Shown here: piece by piece, positions 1 through 7,680 of the stretch
Numbering within the stretch: the first letter of the stretch is position 1
Layout: each line of letters begins with the position of its first letter
Source of the DNA: UBA995 sp035477115
GTDB taxonomy: Bacteria > Bacillota > Sulfobacillia > UBA995
Length of the DNA stretch: 64,000 nucleotides
Reading direction: 5' to 3'
NCBI GenBank assembly: GCA_035477115.1
Contig: DATIKW010000022.1
Coordinates: 62,001 to 126,000, forward strand
Notes under the pieces: model-generated
Told to the model about the DNA's origin: nothing
Database searches by the model: none
The model's input: the letters and a program-made list of their open reading frames with translations, nothing else
Position numbers and translations under genes: made by a program

Positions 1-516
1 GTCAGCGGCGATGCCGTGCCGGCGGCGGCGGCCGAGGTCCGACGCGTGCTCGCCGCCCGCCACGGTCCCGACCGCTTCGAGGTCGAAACTCTCGAACAGG
101 TCCTCGAGGTGGTGCGTAACGTCACCGGGGTGCTCACCACCGTGATTGGCGGCATAGCGGCCGTCGCCCTCCTGGTGGGCGGGATCGGCATCATGAACGT
201 GATGCTGGTGTCGGTGGTGGAACGCACCCGGGAAGTGGGATTGCGCAAGGCTATCGGCGCCCGCCGGACGGATATACTGCTGCAGTTCCTGGTGGAAGCA
301 GTGCTCATGGCCATCACCGGCGGCCTGCTCGGCATAGCGGTCGGCGCCGGCCTGGTGGCTTTCGTGGGCCGGCTGGCCAACCTGCCCGCGCTCATCTCCC
401 CCGGCTCGGTGACCCTGGCCATCGGCTTCTCAGCGCTGGTGGGCATCGTCTTCGGCGTGTATCCCGCGGCGCGCGCGGCCTCGCTCGACCCCATCGACGC
501 GTTGCGCCATGAGTAG
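1..516 (+). CDS. MacB/FtsX-type ABC transporter permease, C-terminal part
   Basis: The reading frame is open from the window edge to a TAG at 514-516, so the N-terminus lies outside. The 171 visible residues contain the end of a periplasmic-type domain followed by an FtsX-type membrane domain with three transmembrane segments. The family hallmark is a GGIGIMN stretch followed by ERTREVGLRKAIGA, and the protein ends in ARAASLDPIDALRHE. MacB-type permeases work with a LolD-like ATPase and a membrane fusion protein to export peptides, lipoproteins or macrolides; the substrate here cannot be read. It converges on the next gene, which starts its stop-side 34 bases away. The family call is firm; the specific substrate is unknown. 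Confidence 0.85.
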   Translation, partial: VSGDAVPAAAAEVRRVLAARHGPDRFEVETLEQVLEVVRNVTGVLTTVIGGIAAVALLVGGIGIMNVMLVSVVERTREVGLRKAIGARRTDILLQFLVEAVLMAITGGLLGIAVGAGLVAFVGRLANLPALISPGSVTLAIGFSALVGIVFGVYPAARAASLDPIDALRHE

Positions 517-550
517 CGGGCCCGGGGCCGCCGGGAGACTGCCCGATCCG

Positions 551-1363
551 TCAAGTACCCAGGTCGCGTTGGACGAAGCGGGCGAGTCCGGGTGCCGCCA
601 CCAGTAGACCAAGACTCAGCAAGATCAGTAAGGGCGCCGCCCGCAGGCCGTGTTCCAGCGGCCCATAGCCCACCCCGTGGTAGAAGGGGGAAAGGTCCTC
701 GAGACCTCTCAGCCGCTCGGCCAGCGGCACCAGCGCATTCCACAGGTAGCTGATGCCCGCCAGGCCCGTGCTCAGACCTACCGCCAGGCCCGGCCTCCCG
801 AAGGCAGCCCCGGCGGCCAAGGCGACCGCGCCGAACAGGAGGGCCAGCGTCCACACGCTGAGGCAGGCGGCGGCCAGCTTCCCAGGGTGAAGATCCATGC
901 CCACCTGCACGGCGCCAATCCATGTGCCCAGGAACAGGGAGGCCGTGCTGGCAATGAGCGCGAACTTGAGCGCGCCCAGCTTGGCCAGGAAGAAATCGGC
1001 GCGGGCTATGGGCTGGGCCATGACCTGCTCGAGGGTGCGCCGTTCCTCCTCGCCGGCCACCGCATGGGCGCCCAGGTAGACTGCCTGGAGGATGAGGACC
1101 CAGGGTACGAGGAACGCGAACAGGTTGGCGAAGAGATAGCCGGCAGGGGTGCCCAGATCAATCCCCCCAGCTATACCAAATAGCCCCATCAACTCGGGCG
1201 GGAGGTTCCGCAGCAGTCGCTCGAAATCGGCCATGCCCGCCTTCACTGCGGGGAAGAAGAGCACCGTCACATACGCCGTCGCGGCGAGGCCCACGGCGTA
1301 TCCCAGGATGCCGTTCCGGGCGAAGCGCAGCGTCTGGAAGAAGACCGCCAGCATCGAGTTCAC
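551..1363 (-). CDS. ABC-2 type transporter permease subunit
   Basis: This 270-residue protein is almost entirely hydrophobic, with about six transmembrane segments. It carries the EEERRTLEQVMAQPIAR loop that is typical of ABC-2 permeases and sits between the first segments. It starts with a GTG whose bases overlap the TGA of the preceding ATPase gene (GTGA overlap at 1360-1363), so the two are translationally coupled. Together they form a simple exporter of the kind used for antibiotics or peptides. The substrate is not identifiable. No regulator is adjacent in the same direction. Confidence 0.85.
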   Translation of the reverse strand: MNSMLAVFFQTLRFARNGILGYAVGLAATAYVTVLFFPAVKAGMADFERLLRNLPPELMGLFGIAGGIDLGTPAGYLFANLFAFLVPWVLILQAVYLGAHAVAGEEERRTLEQVMAQPIARADFFLAKLGALKFALIASTASLFLGTWIGAVQVGMDLHPGKLAAACLSVWTLALLFGAVALAAGAAFGRPGLAVGLSTGLAGISYLWNALVPLAERLRGLEDLSPFYHGVGYGPLEHGLRAAPLLILLSLGLLVAAPGLARFVQRDLGT

Positions 1364-2247
1364 GGCTGTGCACCCCCGTATAGGGCCATGAAGACTTCCT
1401 CCAGCTCAGGCTCTTCCACTACCAGGTCTTCCAGGCGATACTGAGCCAGCCTCCGGATCAACTGGTCCGGCGAGCCCTGCAGCATGGCGGTCAGGACATT
1501 TCCGTCCAGCTGTATGCCGCTGATCCCGGCGAGGTCGGCGAAGCCGGCGGGAGGAGGATTGGCGAAACGGGCCCGTACTCGGCGAAGGGCTCGTCCGCGC
1601 AGGTCGGCGATGGTCTCGACCGCTGCCAGTTTCCCCTCGCGGACGATGGCGACCCGGTCGCACAGGGCCTCCACTTCTTGCATGATGTGCGAGGAGAGGA
1701 ACACGGTGGCCCCGTTCGCCGCCGTCTCCCGGATCAGTTGCCGGAACTCCTGTTGTAACAGGGGATCGAGTCCCGAGGTGGGCTCATCGAGGATCAGGAG
1801 TTCGGGCCGGTGCATGAATGCCTGCACCAGCGACAGCTTCTGCTTGTTCCCTCGGGACAGGGTGCGGATGGGTCGGGATAGGTCCAATGCGAACCGGTCG
1901 GCGAGGGCGCGGACCCGGCTCCAGTCCACGCCGCCGCGCAAGGCCGCCAGGTAACGGAGCTGGTCGCCGCCCCTCAGATTCCCGTAATGCTCGACGTCCC
2001 CGGCCAGATAACCCACGCGGCGACGGACGGCCAGGCTGTCCCGCGAAGGGACCATGCCCAGCACCAGTGCCGTGCCGCGGGTCGGGCGCAGCAGGTCCAA
2101 GAAGATGCGGATGGTCGTGGTCTTGCCTGCGCCGTTTGGTCCCAGGAAGCCGAATACCTCACCGGCCTGCACTTCCAGATTCAGATCGAGGACGCCCCGC
2201 GTCCGTCCGTAATACTTGGTGAGACCTTCGGTACGGATCACCGCCAT
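1360..2247 (-). CDS. ABC transporter ATP-binding protein (ABC-2 exporter)
   Basis: This is an ABC ATPase of about 295 residues. It has Walker A GPNGAGKTT near residue 40, signature LSRGNKQKLS and Walker B LLILDEPTSGLD followed by SSHIMQEVE with the H-loop histidine. A C-terminal extension of about 80 residues follows, as in DrrA/CcmA-like exporters. The signature is LSRGN rather than LSGGQ, which is common in this subfamily. I place the start at the ATG at 2247 because an AGGGG sequence sits a few bases upstream; an in-frame GTG at 2256 is the alternative. It powers the permease encoded directly downstream. Confidence 0.88.
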   Translation of the reverse strand: MAVIRTEGLTKYYGRTRGVLDLNLEVQAGEVFGFLGPNGAGKTTTIRIFLDLLRPTRGTALVLGMVPSRDSLAVRRRVGYLAGDVEHYGNLRGGDQLRYLAALRGGVDWSRVRALADRFALDLSRPIRTLSRGNKQKLSLVQAFMHRPELLILDEPTSGLDPLLQQEFRQLIRETAANGATVFLSSHIMQEVEALCDRVAIVREGKLAAVETIADLRGRALRRVRARFANPPPAGFADLAGISGIQLDGNVLTAMLQGSPDQLIRRLAQYRLEDLVVEEPELEEVFMALYGGAQP

Positions 2248-2360
2248 CGCCGTCACCCCTATCCATTCAACTGACTTCGATGGGGCATCAGGCGCTCCCT
2301 GCCAGGAACCCGATCGCCCTGCTGCTGAGACAGGAACTCACGGCCAACGCTGCGGGCATT

Positions 2361-2390
2361 GTAGGGGCGGGTTCCGAACCCGACCCTACC
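2361..2390. repeat. Intergenic palindromic repeat, copy 1
   Basis: This is a 30-base near-perfect palindrome with arms TAGGGGCGGGTTC and GAACCCGACCCTA; the second arm has one mismatch to the consensus. It belongs to a family that recurs in this window at about 6581, 30403, 33364, 38498, 46748, 47918 and 56286. It lies in the 322-base gap between the ABC ATPase gene and the mntA promoter. Nothing else in that gap is recognisable. Confidence 0.85.
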
Positions 2391-2508
2391 AGCAAATGGA
2401 CCGCCGCGACCTGTCCCACCACAAGAAGGGGCGCAACCGCCCTGCCCGGCCGTTTTAATGTTTCGGGGCGCTCCAAGAGGCAGGGTGTGCGCGAGCAGAC
2501 GGAAATGG

Positions 2509-2537
2509 TTGTCCCGGCGGCGGCGGAGTGGTACGAT
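2509..2537 (+). promoter_or_regulatory. Candidate sigma-A promoter for mntA-hepT
   Basis: A TTGTCC -35 and a TACGAT -10 are separated by 17 bases, ending 32 bases before the mntA start codon. Confidence 0.4.
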
Positions 2538-2569
2538 CGAGGCGACGATAGCCGGCGGGAGGTCGGGGC

Positions 2570-2983
2570 ATGCAACTCGATGCCAAGTTAACAAGCTTCT
2601 TCGCTGCTCGGCCGGAGGTCATCGCCGCCTACTTGTTCGGCTCGCGCGCCCAGGGCGTAGCCCGCCGGGACAGCGATACCGACGTGGCCGTACTGCCCGA
2701 CGAGACGGTGGTCGACGGTCTCGAATACCGGCTTGGCCTGGCCGAGGAACTCGAACGCCTGCTTGGCGCGCCCGTTGACGTTGTGGTCCTGCCTGACGCG
2801 CCCCTCCTCCTGCAGTTTCAAGTGTTCAAGCATGGCCGCATCGTTTTCGAGCGGGATGCCGACCGCCGTGCCCTGTACCAAGCCCGCGCTATGGCCATGT
2901 ACTATGATCACTGCCGCTATCTGGATTTTCACGGCGCGGCCCTGCGTAAGGCCATCCGGGAAAGGGGACTCGGCCGTGGATGA
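2570..2983 (+). CDS. mntA: MntA-type nucleotidyltransferase antitoxin
   Basis: This 137-residue minimal nucleotidyltransferase carries the family motif G24-S25 followed by S35-D-T-D38, with a third acidic residue at D70 in VDVVVL. In characterised MntA/HepT (type VII toxin-antitoxin) systems the MNT protein adds AMP groups to a tyrosine of the HEPN toxin and silences it. It overlaps the next gene by 8 bases, the classic arrangement for the pair. A GGGAGG ribosome site precedes the ATG. All catalytic residues look intact, so it should be active. The pair stands alone, with no mobile element visible nearby. Confidence 0.88.
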   Translation: MQLDAKLTSFFAARPEVIAAYLFGSRAQGVARRDSDTDVAVLPDETVVDGLEYRLGLAEELERLLGAPVDVVVLPDAPLLLQFQVFKHGRIVFERDADRRALYQARAMAMYYDHCRYLDFHGAALRKAIRERGLGRG

Positions 2984-3413
2984 GCGGGTGATCGAAGCCC
3001 GATTGCGCAAGCTCAATGCCTATGTGACGGGGCTGCGGAGATTCCAGCGAGTCACCCGGCAGGAGTATCTGAACGACGAGGACCTGCAGGCGATCGTGGA
3101 GCGCCGCTTGCAGCTTGCCATCCAGGTATGCCTGGACCTTGCCAACTACATCATCGCCCATGGCCGCCGGGAAGTCCCCGACCGTGAAGAGAACGTGTTC
3201 CTGACGCTTGCGCGTCATGGCGTCATCGATCAAACACTGGGCGAACGCGTAAAGGCCATGACCCGGTTCAGGAACATACTCGTTCACGATTACCTGGACA
3301 TCGATCAGGCGAAGGTCTATGAGAAGCTAGCCGGCGGGTTCCCCGACTTCGACGAGTTTGCCCGGGCCATCGTGGTCTGGCTGAACCGGGAGTCCGGCGG
3401 ATGCGACCACTGA
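2976..3413 (+). CDS. hepT: HepT-type HEPN toxin (RNase)
   Basis: This 145-residue helical protein has the HEPN catalytic motif R99-x4-H104-x-Y106 (RNILVHDY). In studied HepT toxins the Arg and His cleave RNA, and the Tyr is the site polyAMPylated by MntA. I chose the GTG at 2976, inside the last codons of mntA, because the overlap is typical and the frame upstream of it reads as mntA shadow. The gene stops 4 bases before the tail of the convergent MFS pseudogene. It is a likely RNase toxin neutralised by its upstream partner. Confidence 0.85.
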   Translation: MDERVIEARLRKLNAYVTGLRRFQRVTRQEYLNDEDLQAIVERRLQLAIQVCLDLANYIIAHGRREVPDREENVFLTLARHGVIDQTLGERVKAMTRFRNILVHDYLDIDQAKVYEKLAGGFPDFDEFARAIVVWLNRESGGCDH

Positions 3414-3417
3414 ACGG

Positions 3418-4943
3418 TCAGGGCTGCCGGGCTTCGGCCCGCCTCGCGAACGGCACGTATAGCGCCAGCGATAGGACTACGAGGGTCAGGGCGTACAGCA
3501 CATCGTTGAAGGAGAACATGGCAGCTTGTCTCAGCATTTGCCCGTAGATGACGGGATAGGCGAGCCCCGGCTCCATAGCGTGCAGGATGTGCTGCACCGC
3601 CGGGTTGCCATGGCGGACCGCCTCGGCCAGTCGTATCGAGTTGACCTCGATCCGGTGCATCAGCAGCGAGGTGACGATGGCCAGCGATGCGCTACCGCTT
3701 ATCACCGAAAGGTAGCTGTTGAGGACCGACGCATTGGCCATCTGCTCGGGCTTGATAGTGGCGAAGAGGCAGACCGATACGGGGACGGCCAGGAAGGACA
3801 GCCCCAGGCCGATGATGGCCGCGGGCTCGAGTATCGCGCTCATGTCCGCTTGCAGGGTGAGCCTCGAAGCCAGATGCATCCCATAAGCGCATAGCGGGAC
3901 GCCTACCAGGACAGGCCATCGGGGATGCACCCGGTCGGTCAACACGCCGACCGCCACCGAGGAAAGCAGCATGGAGCCCGCAACGGTAGCATCTGGTAGA
4001 TGCCCACTTCCCGCGAACCGAAGCCCATCAGCATCTGAAGGAAGATAACCTTGGTCGCCAGCCCGCCGTAGAGGGCGCCAAACAGCAGCATGTTCGCGCC
4101 ATTGCCGGTGACGAAGGCCCGATCGGCCAGCAGCCCGAGGTCGAGCACGGTGCGGTGGTTGCCGGCAAGCGTCAAGACCAGGAACAGGGATAGCGTGAGC
4201 GCGGCGACTACAAGGAGGCCGGCGATGAACGGTGACGCCAGCCAGTCATAGTGTTATCCTCGATCGAGGAACAACTGGAGGCTGCCCGTGCCGGCGGCCA
4301 ACAAGACCATTCCCGCCCAGTGCATCCCCCGGTCCTCAGCCGGAGGTCTCGAGGCCGGAATCAACAGCGTCGTGGAAACCAGCGACAGGAGGCCGAGCGG
4401 GACGTTCATGTAGAACACCCAGCGCCAACCCATCTGCTCCACCACCCACGACGCCAGGAACGGCCCCAGCGCCGGGGAGACGCCTATGGCCAGCATGAGT
4501 CCGGCCATGGCTTTGCCGCGTTCGCCGGGAGGGAAGGCATTCAACAGCAGCCCGGTGGTTATGGGTATGATCGGTCCATCGCCCACCCCTTGCAAGGCTC
4601 GGAAGATGACCAGGCTTTCGAAATCCCCGGCGCTGCCGCTGAGGAAGGCGCAGACGGTGAAGATGGTGATGCCCAGGAGCATGACCCGTCTGGCGCCCAG
4701 AACCCTGCCCATCCATCCCGCCAGCGGGATCATCATGGCATTGGTCGCCAGATACATGGTGGACAGCCACACCGACCGGTAGATGCTCACTCCCAGGTCG
4801 CTGGTTACGGCCTCGAGGGCCACGAACACGCTGGTGCCCGCCATCTCCACCATCATGGCGGGGACGGCGATCCCGATCAGGATCAGCCAGCGGTCGGTCC
4901 GTTCAGCTTTCCTCCCGTCAGGGGCCAGACCCATTGCCGTCAC
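3418..4943 (-). pseudogene. Disrupted EmrB/QacA-type (DHA2) MFS drug transporter
   Basis: Read on the minus strand from 4943, the product begins as a normal 14-TM DHA2 transporter. It has an AGWMGRVLGARRVMLLG loop and an RALQGVGDGPIIPITTG motif C-like region. An in-frame TAA at 4254-4256 then interrupts it between LQLFLDRG and HYDWLASPFI, where homologues usually read DRGQ-x-DW; one CAA-to-TAA change would explain it. The same frame continues to about 3990, where a frameshift moves the sense frame to MLLSSVAVGVLTDR and on to the stop at 3418. The total span (about 508 codons) equals a full-length transporter, so nothing large is missing. Upstream emrA-like and tetR-like genes look intact. Two sequencing errors in a draft assembly are an alternative. 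Confidence 0.8.
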
Positions 4944-5832
4944 GTCGCACTCTCACCCTGGCCAGCATCCCTATCCTCAACCCGGCGGTCGGCGTCGGCT
5001 CGTCGATGAACTCGATCCTGACCGGTATCCGCTGCGGGACCGGAACCCAGTTGCCGGCGGCGGCGTCGGGAGGGAACAGCGCGAAGGAGGCTCCGCTGGC
5101 CGGCATGATAACCTCCACCCTCCCCTGGAACTGCTCGCCGGGGAGAGCATCGACGCGCACCTCGACCGCTTGACCGATCGTCAACCCGCCTATCTGTTCC
5201 TCGGTGAAATTCGCCACCACCCACAAGTCATCCAGGTTGACGACCGAGAGCAGGGGTTGTCCGGGCAACACGTACTCCCCCGGCTTCACCCTCATCTCCG
5301 CGACATAGCCGCTCGCAGGCGCCGCGATCCGCGATTGCCGGAAGATCAGGCGGGCTTCTTCGAGGACTAGCTCCAGTTCGGCCAGGTGCGCCCGAGCCAT
5401 CTCCAGTTCCGGGAGGCGCCCGGGCTGCGCTTCCCGGGCCGTCACGGCCAACCGGTGGGCGGCGATGGCCGCCTCCGACCGGCGTACCGCAAGCTGCTGC
5501 AGTTCCGAATCGAGTTCGAGCAGCAGGTCGCCTTCGGCCACGCGGTCGCCGTCCTGGACATGGGCCGCCCGCAGCACCCCCGGCATCGTCGACGACACCG
5601 TGTAGATCGGCCCTTGCACGAAGGCGTTATCCGTGCTGACCCATTGCCTCGTGTAGTCGAGGTACAGATGCACGCCCATGCCCGCTGCGGCCAGCGCGAT
5701 GGCCGCGCTGAAGCCGAGGAGCAGCCCGGCAGCGCTCCTCGGGGCCCTTCGCTTGCCTCGCCTCCCCGCAATCACTTGCACCTCCCGGGGAGCGGGTTCG
5801 CTCTCTCCTGAAGGTGTGCCATCAGACCTCAT
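4918..5832 (-). CDS. HlyD/EmrA-type membrane fusion protein
   Basis: This 304-residue protein has an N-terminal cytoplasmic tail, one transmembrane helix (LLLGFSAAIALAAAGMGVHLYL) and STDNAFVQGPIYTVSSTMPG, the typical EmrA biotinyl-lipoyl half. A short helical hairpin follows, then IAAPASGYVAEMRVKPGEYVLPGQPLL, the second lipoyl half, and a beta-barrel region. The start at 5832 has a GGAGG site 11 bases upstream and overlaps the tetR stop by 11 bases. The 3' end overlaps the emrB-like pseudogene by 26 bases. It would have served as adaptor for the MFS pump; with the pump broken its present use is doubtful. Confidence 0.88.
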   Translation of the reverse strand: MRSDGTPSGESEPAPREVQVIAGRRGKRRAPRSAAGLLLGFSAAIALAAAGMGVHLYLDYTRQWVSTDNAFVQGPIYTVSSTMPGVLRAAHVQDGDRVAEGDLLLELDSELQQLAVRRSEAAIAAHRLAVTAREAQPGRLPELEMARAHLAELELVLEEARLIFRQSRIAAPASGYVAEMRVKPGEYVLPGQPLLSVVNLDDLWVVANFTEEQIGGLTIGQAVEVRVDALPGEQFQGRVEVIMPASGASFALFPPDAAAGNWVPVPQRIPVRIEFIDEPTPTAGLRIGMLARVRVRRDGNGSGP

Positions 5833-6430
5833 GTCCCCGCCCTCCTCCAGACTCCTGGGTGCCCCGGACGAATATCTCGATATACTCCCTGGCGACTCCC
5901 GCCGTTTCGGGACCGGACAGGCTGGACCCCGGCGACAGTTGGCCCGCCTCGTACAGGGCGAACCACATGCCCAGGAAGGCGCCGGCGCCCGCCCGGACGT
6001 CGAATTCCCGGACCGCCCCGGCCCGCTGCAGTTCACCGAAGTACCCGGCGAGCAGGCTGACCAGGTTATCCACCAGCGATTTATAGATCCGTTCCATCAA
6101 CTCGCTGTGCCGCTGGCTCTCGCTGTACATGATCAAGATCAGATCTTCTCGGGCCCGCAATTCCTCCAGGAAGGCCCCGGCGATCAAGGCCAGGGCGTCC
6201 CGGTATGGCAGCTCGCGGGCCCTGGTCATGACCTCGCCGAATTCCGGAGACGGCAGATAGGCGCTCACCACTTCTTCGAACAGCTTCTCCTTGGAGGGGA
6301 AGTGCCGGAAGAGGGTGATCTCGGCTATATCAGCTCGGCGGGATATCTCCCGGGTGGTGGCCCCGACGTAGCCCCGCTCCGAAAACAGCTCCAACGCCGC
6401 CTGCAAGATACGAGTTCGCGCCGATTCCAT
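5822..6430 (-). CDS. TetR/AcrR family transcriptional regulator
   Basis: This 202-residue repressor has an N-terminal helix-turn-helix (ILQAALELFSERGYVGATTREISRRADIAEITLFRHFPSKEKLF, roughly residues 8-52) and a helical ligand domain. It is the first gene of the tetR-emrA-emrB operon and probably represses that operon. A partly symmetric sequence about 25 bases upstream of the start could be its operator. The open frame extends further upstream, but the HTH begins directly after the ATG at 6430, so longer starts are unlikely. Confidence 0.88.
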   Translation of the reverse strand: MESARTRILQAALELFSERGYVGATTREISRRADIAEITLFRHFPSKEKLFEEVVSAYLPSPEFGEVMTRARELPYRDALALIAGAFLEELRAREDLILIMYSESQRHSELMERIYKSLVDNLVSLLAGYFGELQRAGAVREFDVRAGAGAFLGMWFALYEAGQLSPGSSLSGPETAGVAREYIEIFVRGTQESGGGRGHEV

Positions 6431-6453
6431 GACAGCATCCTCCGGAAGGAAAA

Positions 6454-6475
6454 TAAGTAAGCACGCAATCACTAA
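6454..6475 (-). promoter_or_regulatory. Possible TetR operator
   Basis: An imperfect inverted repeat has TTAGTGA and TTACTTA ends about the centre TTGCGTGC on the minus strand. It lies 24 bases upstream of the tetR start codon. It resembles TetR-family operators in spacing and in its AGT/ACT half-site ends. The assignment is by position and symmetry only. Confidence 0.35.
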
Positions 6476-6580
6476 CAGTCTATGGCGATGGGGGCCCGCC
6501 GTCAAGGGGGTGGCCGGGGAGGGGAGAGTCCCCGGCTGGCGCTGCCACGAAAACAGCCTTCCGATCGGGGGCACGGCCGT

Positions 6581-6611
6581 GGTAGGGGCGGGTTCGGAAC
6601 CCGCCCCTACC
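6581..6611. repeat. Intergenic palindromic repeat, copy 2 (perfect arms)
   Basis: The arms GGTAGGGGCGGGTTC and GAACCCGCCCCTACC flank a single central G. It lies between the divergent tetR and thiM genes, so it cannot be a transcription terminator for either. Confidence 0.9.
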
Positions 6612-6689
6612 GTCAGGGCGATGGGTCGTTTCCGCGCCCGACGGTACTCCGAGGGGCATGAGGGTCTCCCTTGAGCGCAGGCCGGACCA

Positions 6690-6717
6690 TTGACGCGGGC
6701 TTGCCGGGATATACAAT
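6690..6717 (+). promoter_or_regulatory. Promoter for thiM
   Basis: A TTGACG -35 and TACAAT -10 are separated by 16 bases. The start codon of thiM lies 85 bases downstream, leaving a leader that contains a strong hairpin. Confidence 0.6.
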
Positions 6718-6741
6718 GTTGCTGGCAAATACAGCCCCTGG

Positions 6742-6773
6742 GCCGAGGGGCGGCAGGGCCGTGGCCCCTCGGC
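6742..6773 (+). other. Strong hairpin in the thiM leader
   Basis: A perfect 10-bp stem (GCCGAGGGGC / GCCCCTCGGC) with a 12-base loop lies between the promoter and the ribosome binding site of thiM. There is no T-run after it and none of the conserved TPP-riboswitch sequences are present. Confidence 0.5.
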
Positions 6774-6801
6774 GGAGGCGGCGAGGCGGGTGCGATAGCG
6801 C

Positions 6802-7614
6802 ATGCGAGACCGGGAACTGGCGAGGACATTTGGCACGCTGCTGGCACGCGTCCGAGTCGAGCGGCCCCTGATCCATCACCTCACCAACCCGGTGGTGATG
6901 AACGACACCGCCAATCTCACCCTTCTGATAGGCGCCTTGCCGGTGATGGCCCGGGCGCGGGAGGAAGTCGCGGACATGGTCAACTCGGCGGGCGCTCTGG
7001 TATTGAACCTGGGCGTCGCTGACCCCGAGCTGATCGAGGCGATGCTGGTGGCGGGCAGGCGGGCCAATGAGCGGGGCATCCCCGTGGTCCTCGACCCGGT
7101 GGGCGCGGGAGCGACGCCCTATCGCACGGCCATCGGTCTTCGCCTGCTCCGCGAGCTGAAGGTGGCCCTCGTACGCGGCAACGCGGGAGAGATCGGCATG
7201 CTTTCGGGTGCGGGCGGGGCGGTGAAGGGCGTGGAGAGCATCGCCGGGCCGCCGGACCCGGCCGCCGCCGGCGATGCTGCCAGGCGCTGGGCGACCGTGG
7301 TGGCCATGACCGGCGAGCGCGACATCATAGCCGACGGGGAGCGCACGCTGGCCGTCGACAATGGGCACCCCTGGCTGACCAGGGTCGTGGGGACCGGCTG
7401 CATGGCGACGAGCGTCGCGGCGGCATTTGCGGCCGTGGAACCGGATGCTCTGATTGCCGCGGCCGCCGGCCTCGCCGGTTTCGGGCTAGCCGCGGAAGTG
7501 GCCGCCCGCGAGGCCACGGGGCCGGCCTCCTTCAAGGTAGCCTTGTTCGACGCCGTCTACGGGCTGACGCCCGAGCAACTGGAAGCGGGCGCCCGGGCGG
7601 CCTGGCTTACCTGA
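6802..7614 (+). CDS. thiM: Hydroxyethylthiazole kinase ThiM
   Basis: This 270-residue protein has the ThiM N-terminal signature HHLTNPVVMNDTANLTLLIGALPVMA, in which the thiazole-binding residues lie. It also has the ribokinase-fold motif RVVGTGCMATSVAAAF near residue 195 for the anion hole and catalysis. It phosphorylates 4-methyl-5-(2-hydroxyethyl)thiazole in thiamine salvage in the cytoplasm. It stands alone with its own promoter; no thiE or thiD lies beside it, although these are common neighbours. The length is normal for the family. Confidence 0.93.
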   Translation: MRDRELARTFGTLLARVRVERPLIHHLTNPVVMNDTANLTLLIGALPVMARAREEVADMVNSAGALVLNLGVADPELIEAMLVAGRRANERGIPVVLDPVGAGATPYRTAIGLRLLRELKVALVRGNAGEIGMLSGAGGAVKGVESIAGPPDPAAAGDAARRWATVVAMTGERDIIADGERTLAVDNGHPWLTRVVGTGCMATSVAAAFAAVEPDALIAAAAGLAGFGLAAEVAAREATGPASFKVALFDAVYGLTPEQLEAGARAAWLT

Positions 7615-7680
7615 TAGCGGTTGCCGCCGAGCGGTCCCGGGGGCGCATCGCCATGCCGGCCAACGAACCGGCCAAGCACC

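Noticed and set aside
6718..6801. TPP riboswitch before thiM
   Set aside because: The leader is only about 80 bases and the conserved CTGAGA and ACCTGA core sequences are absent.
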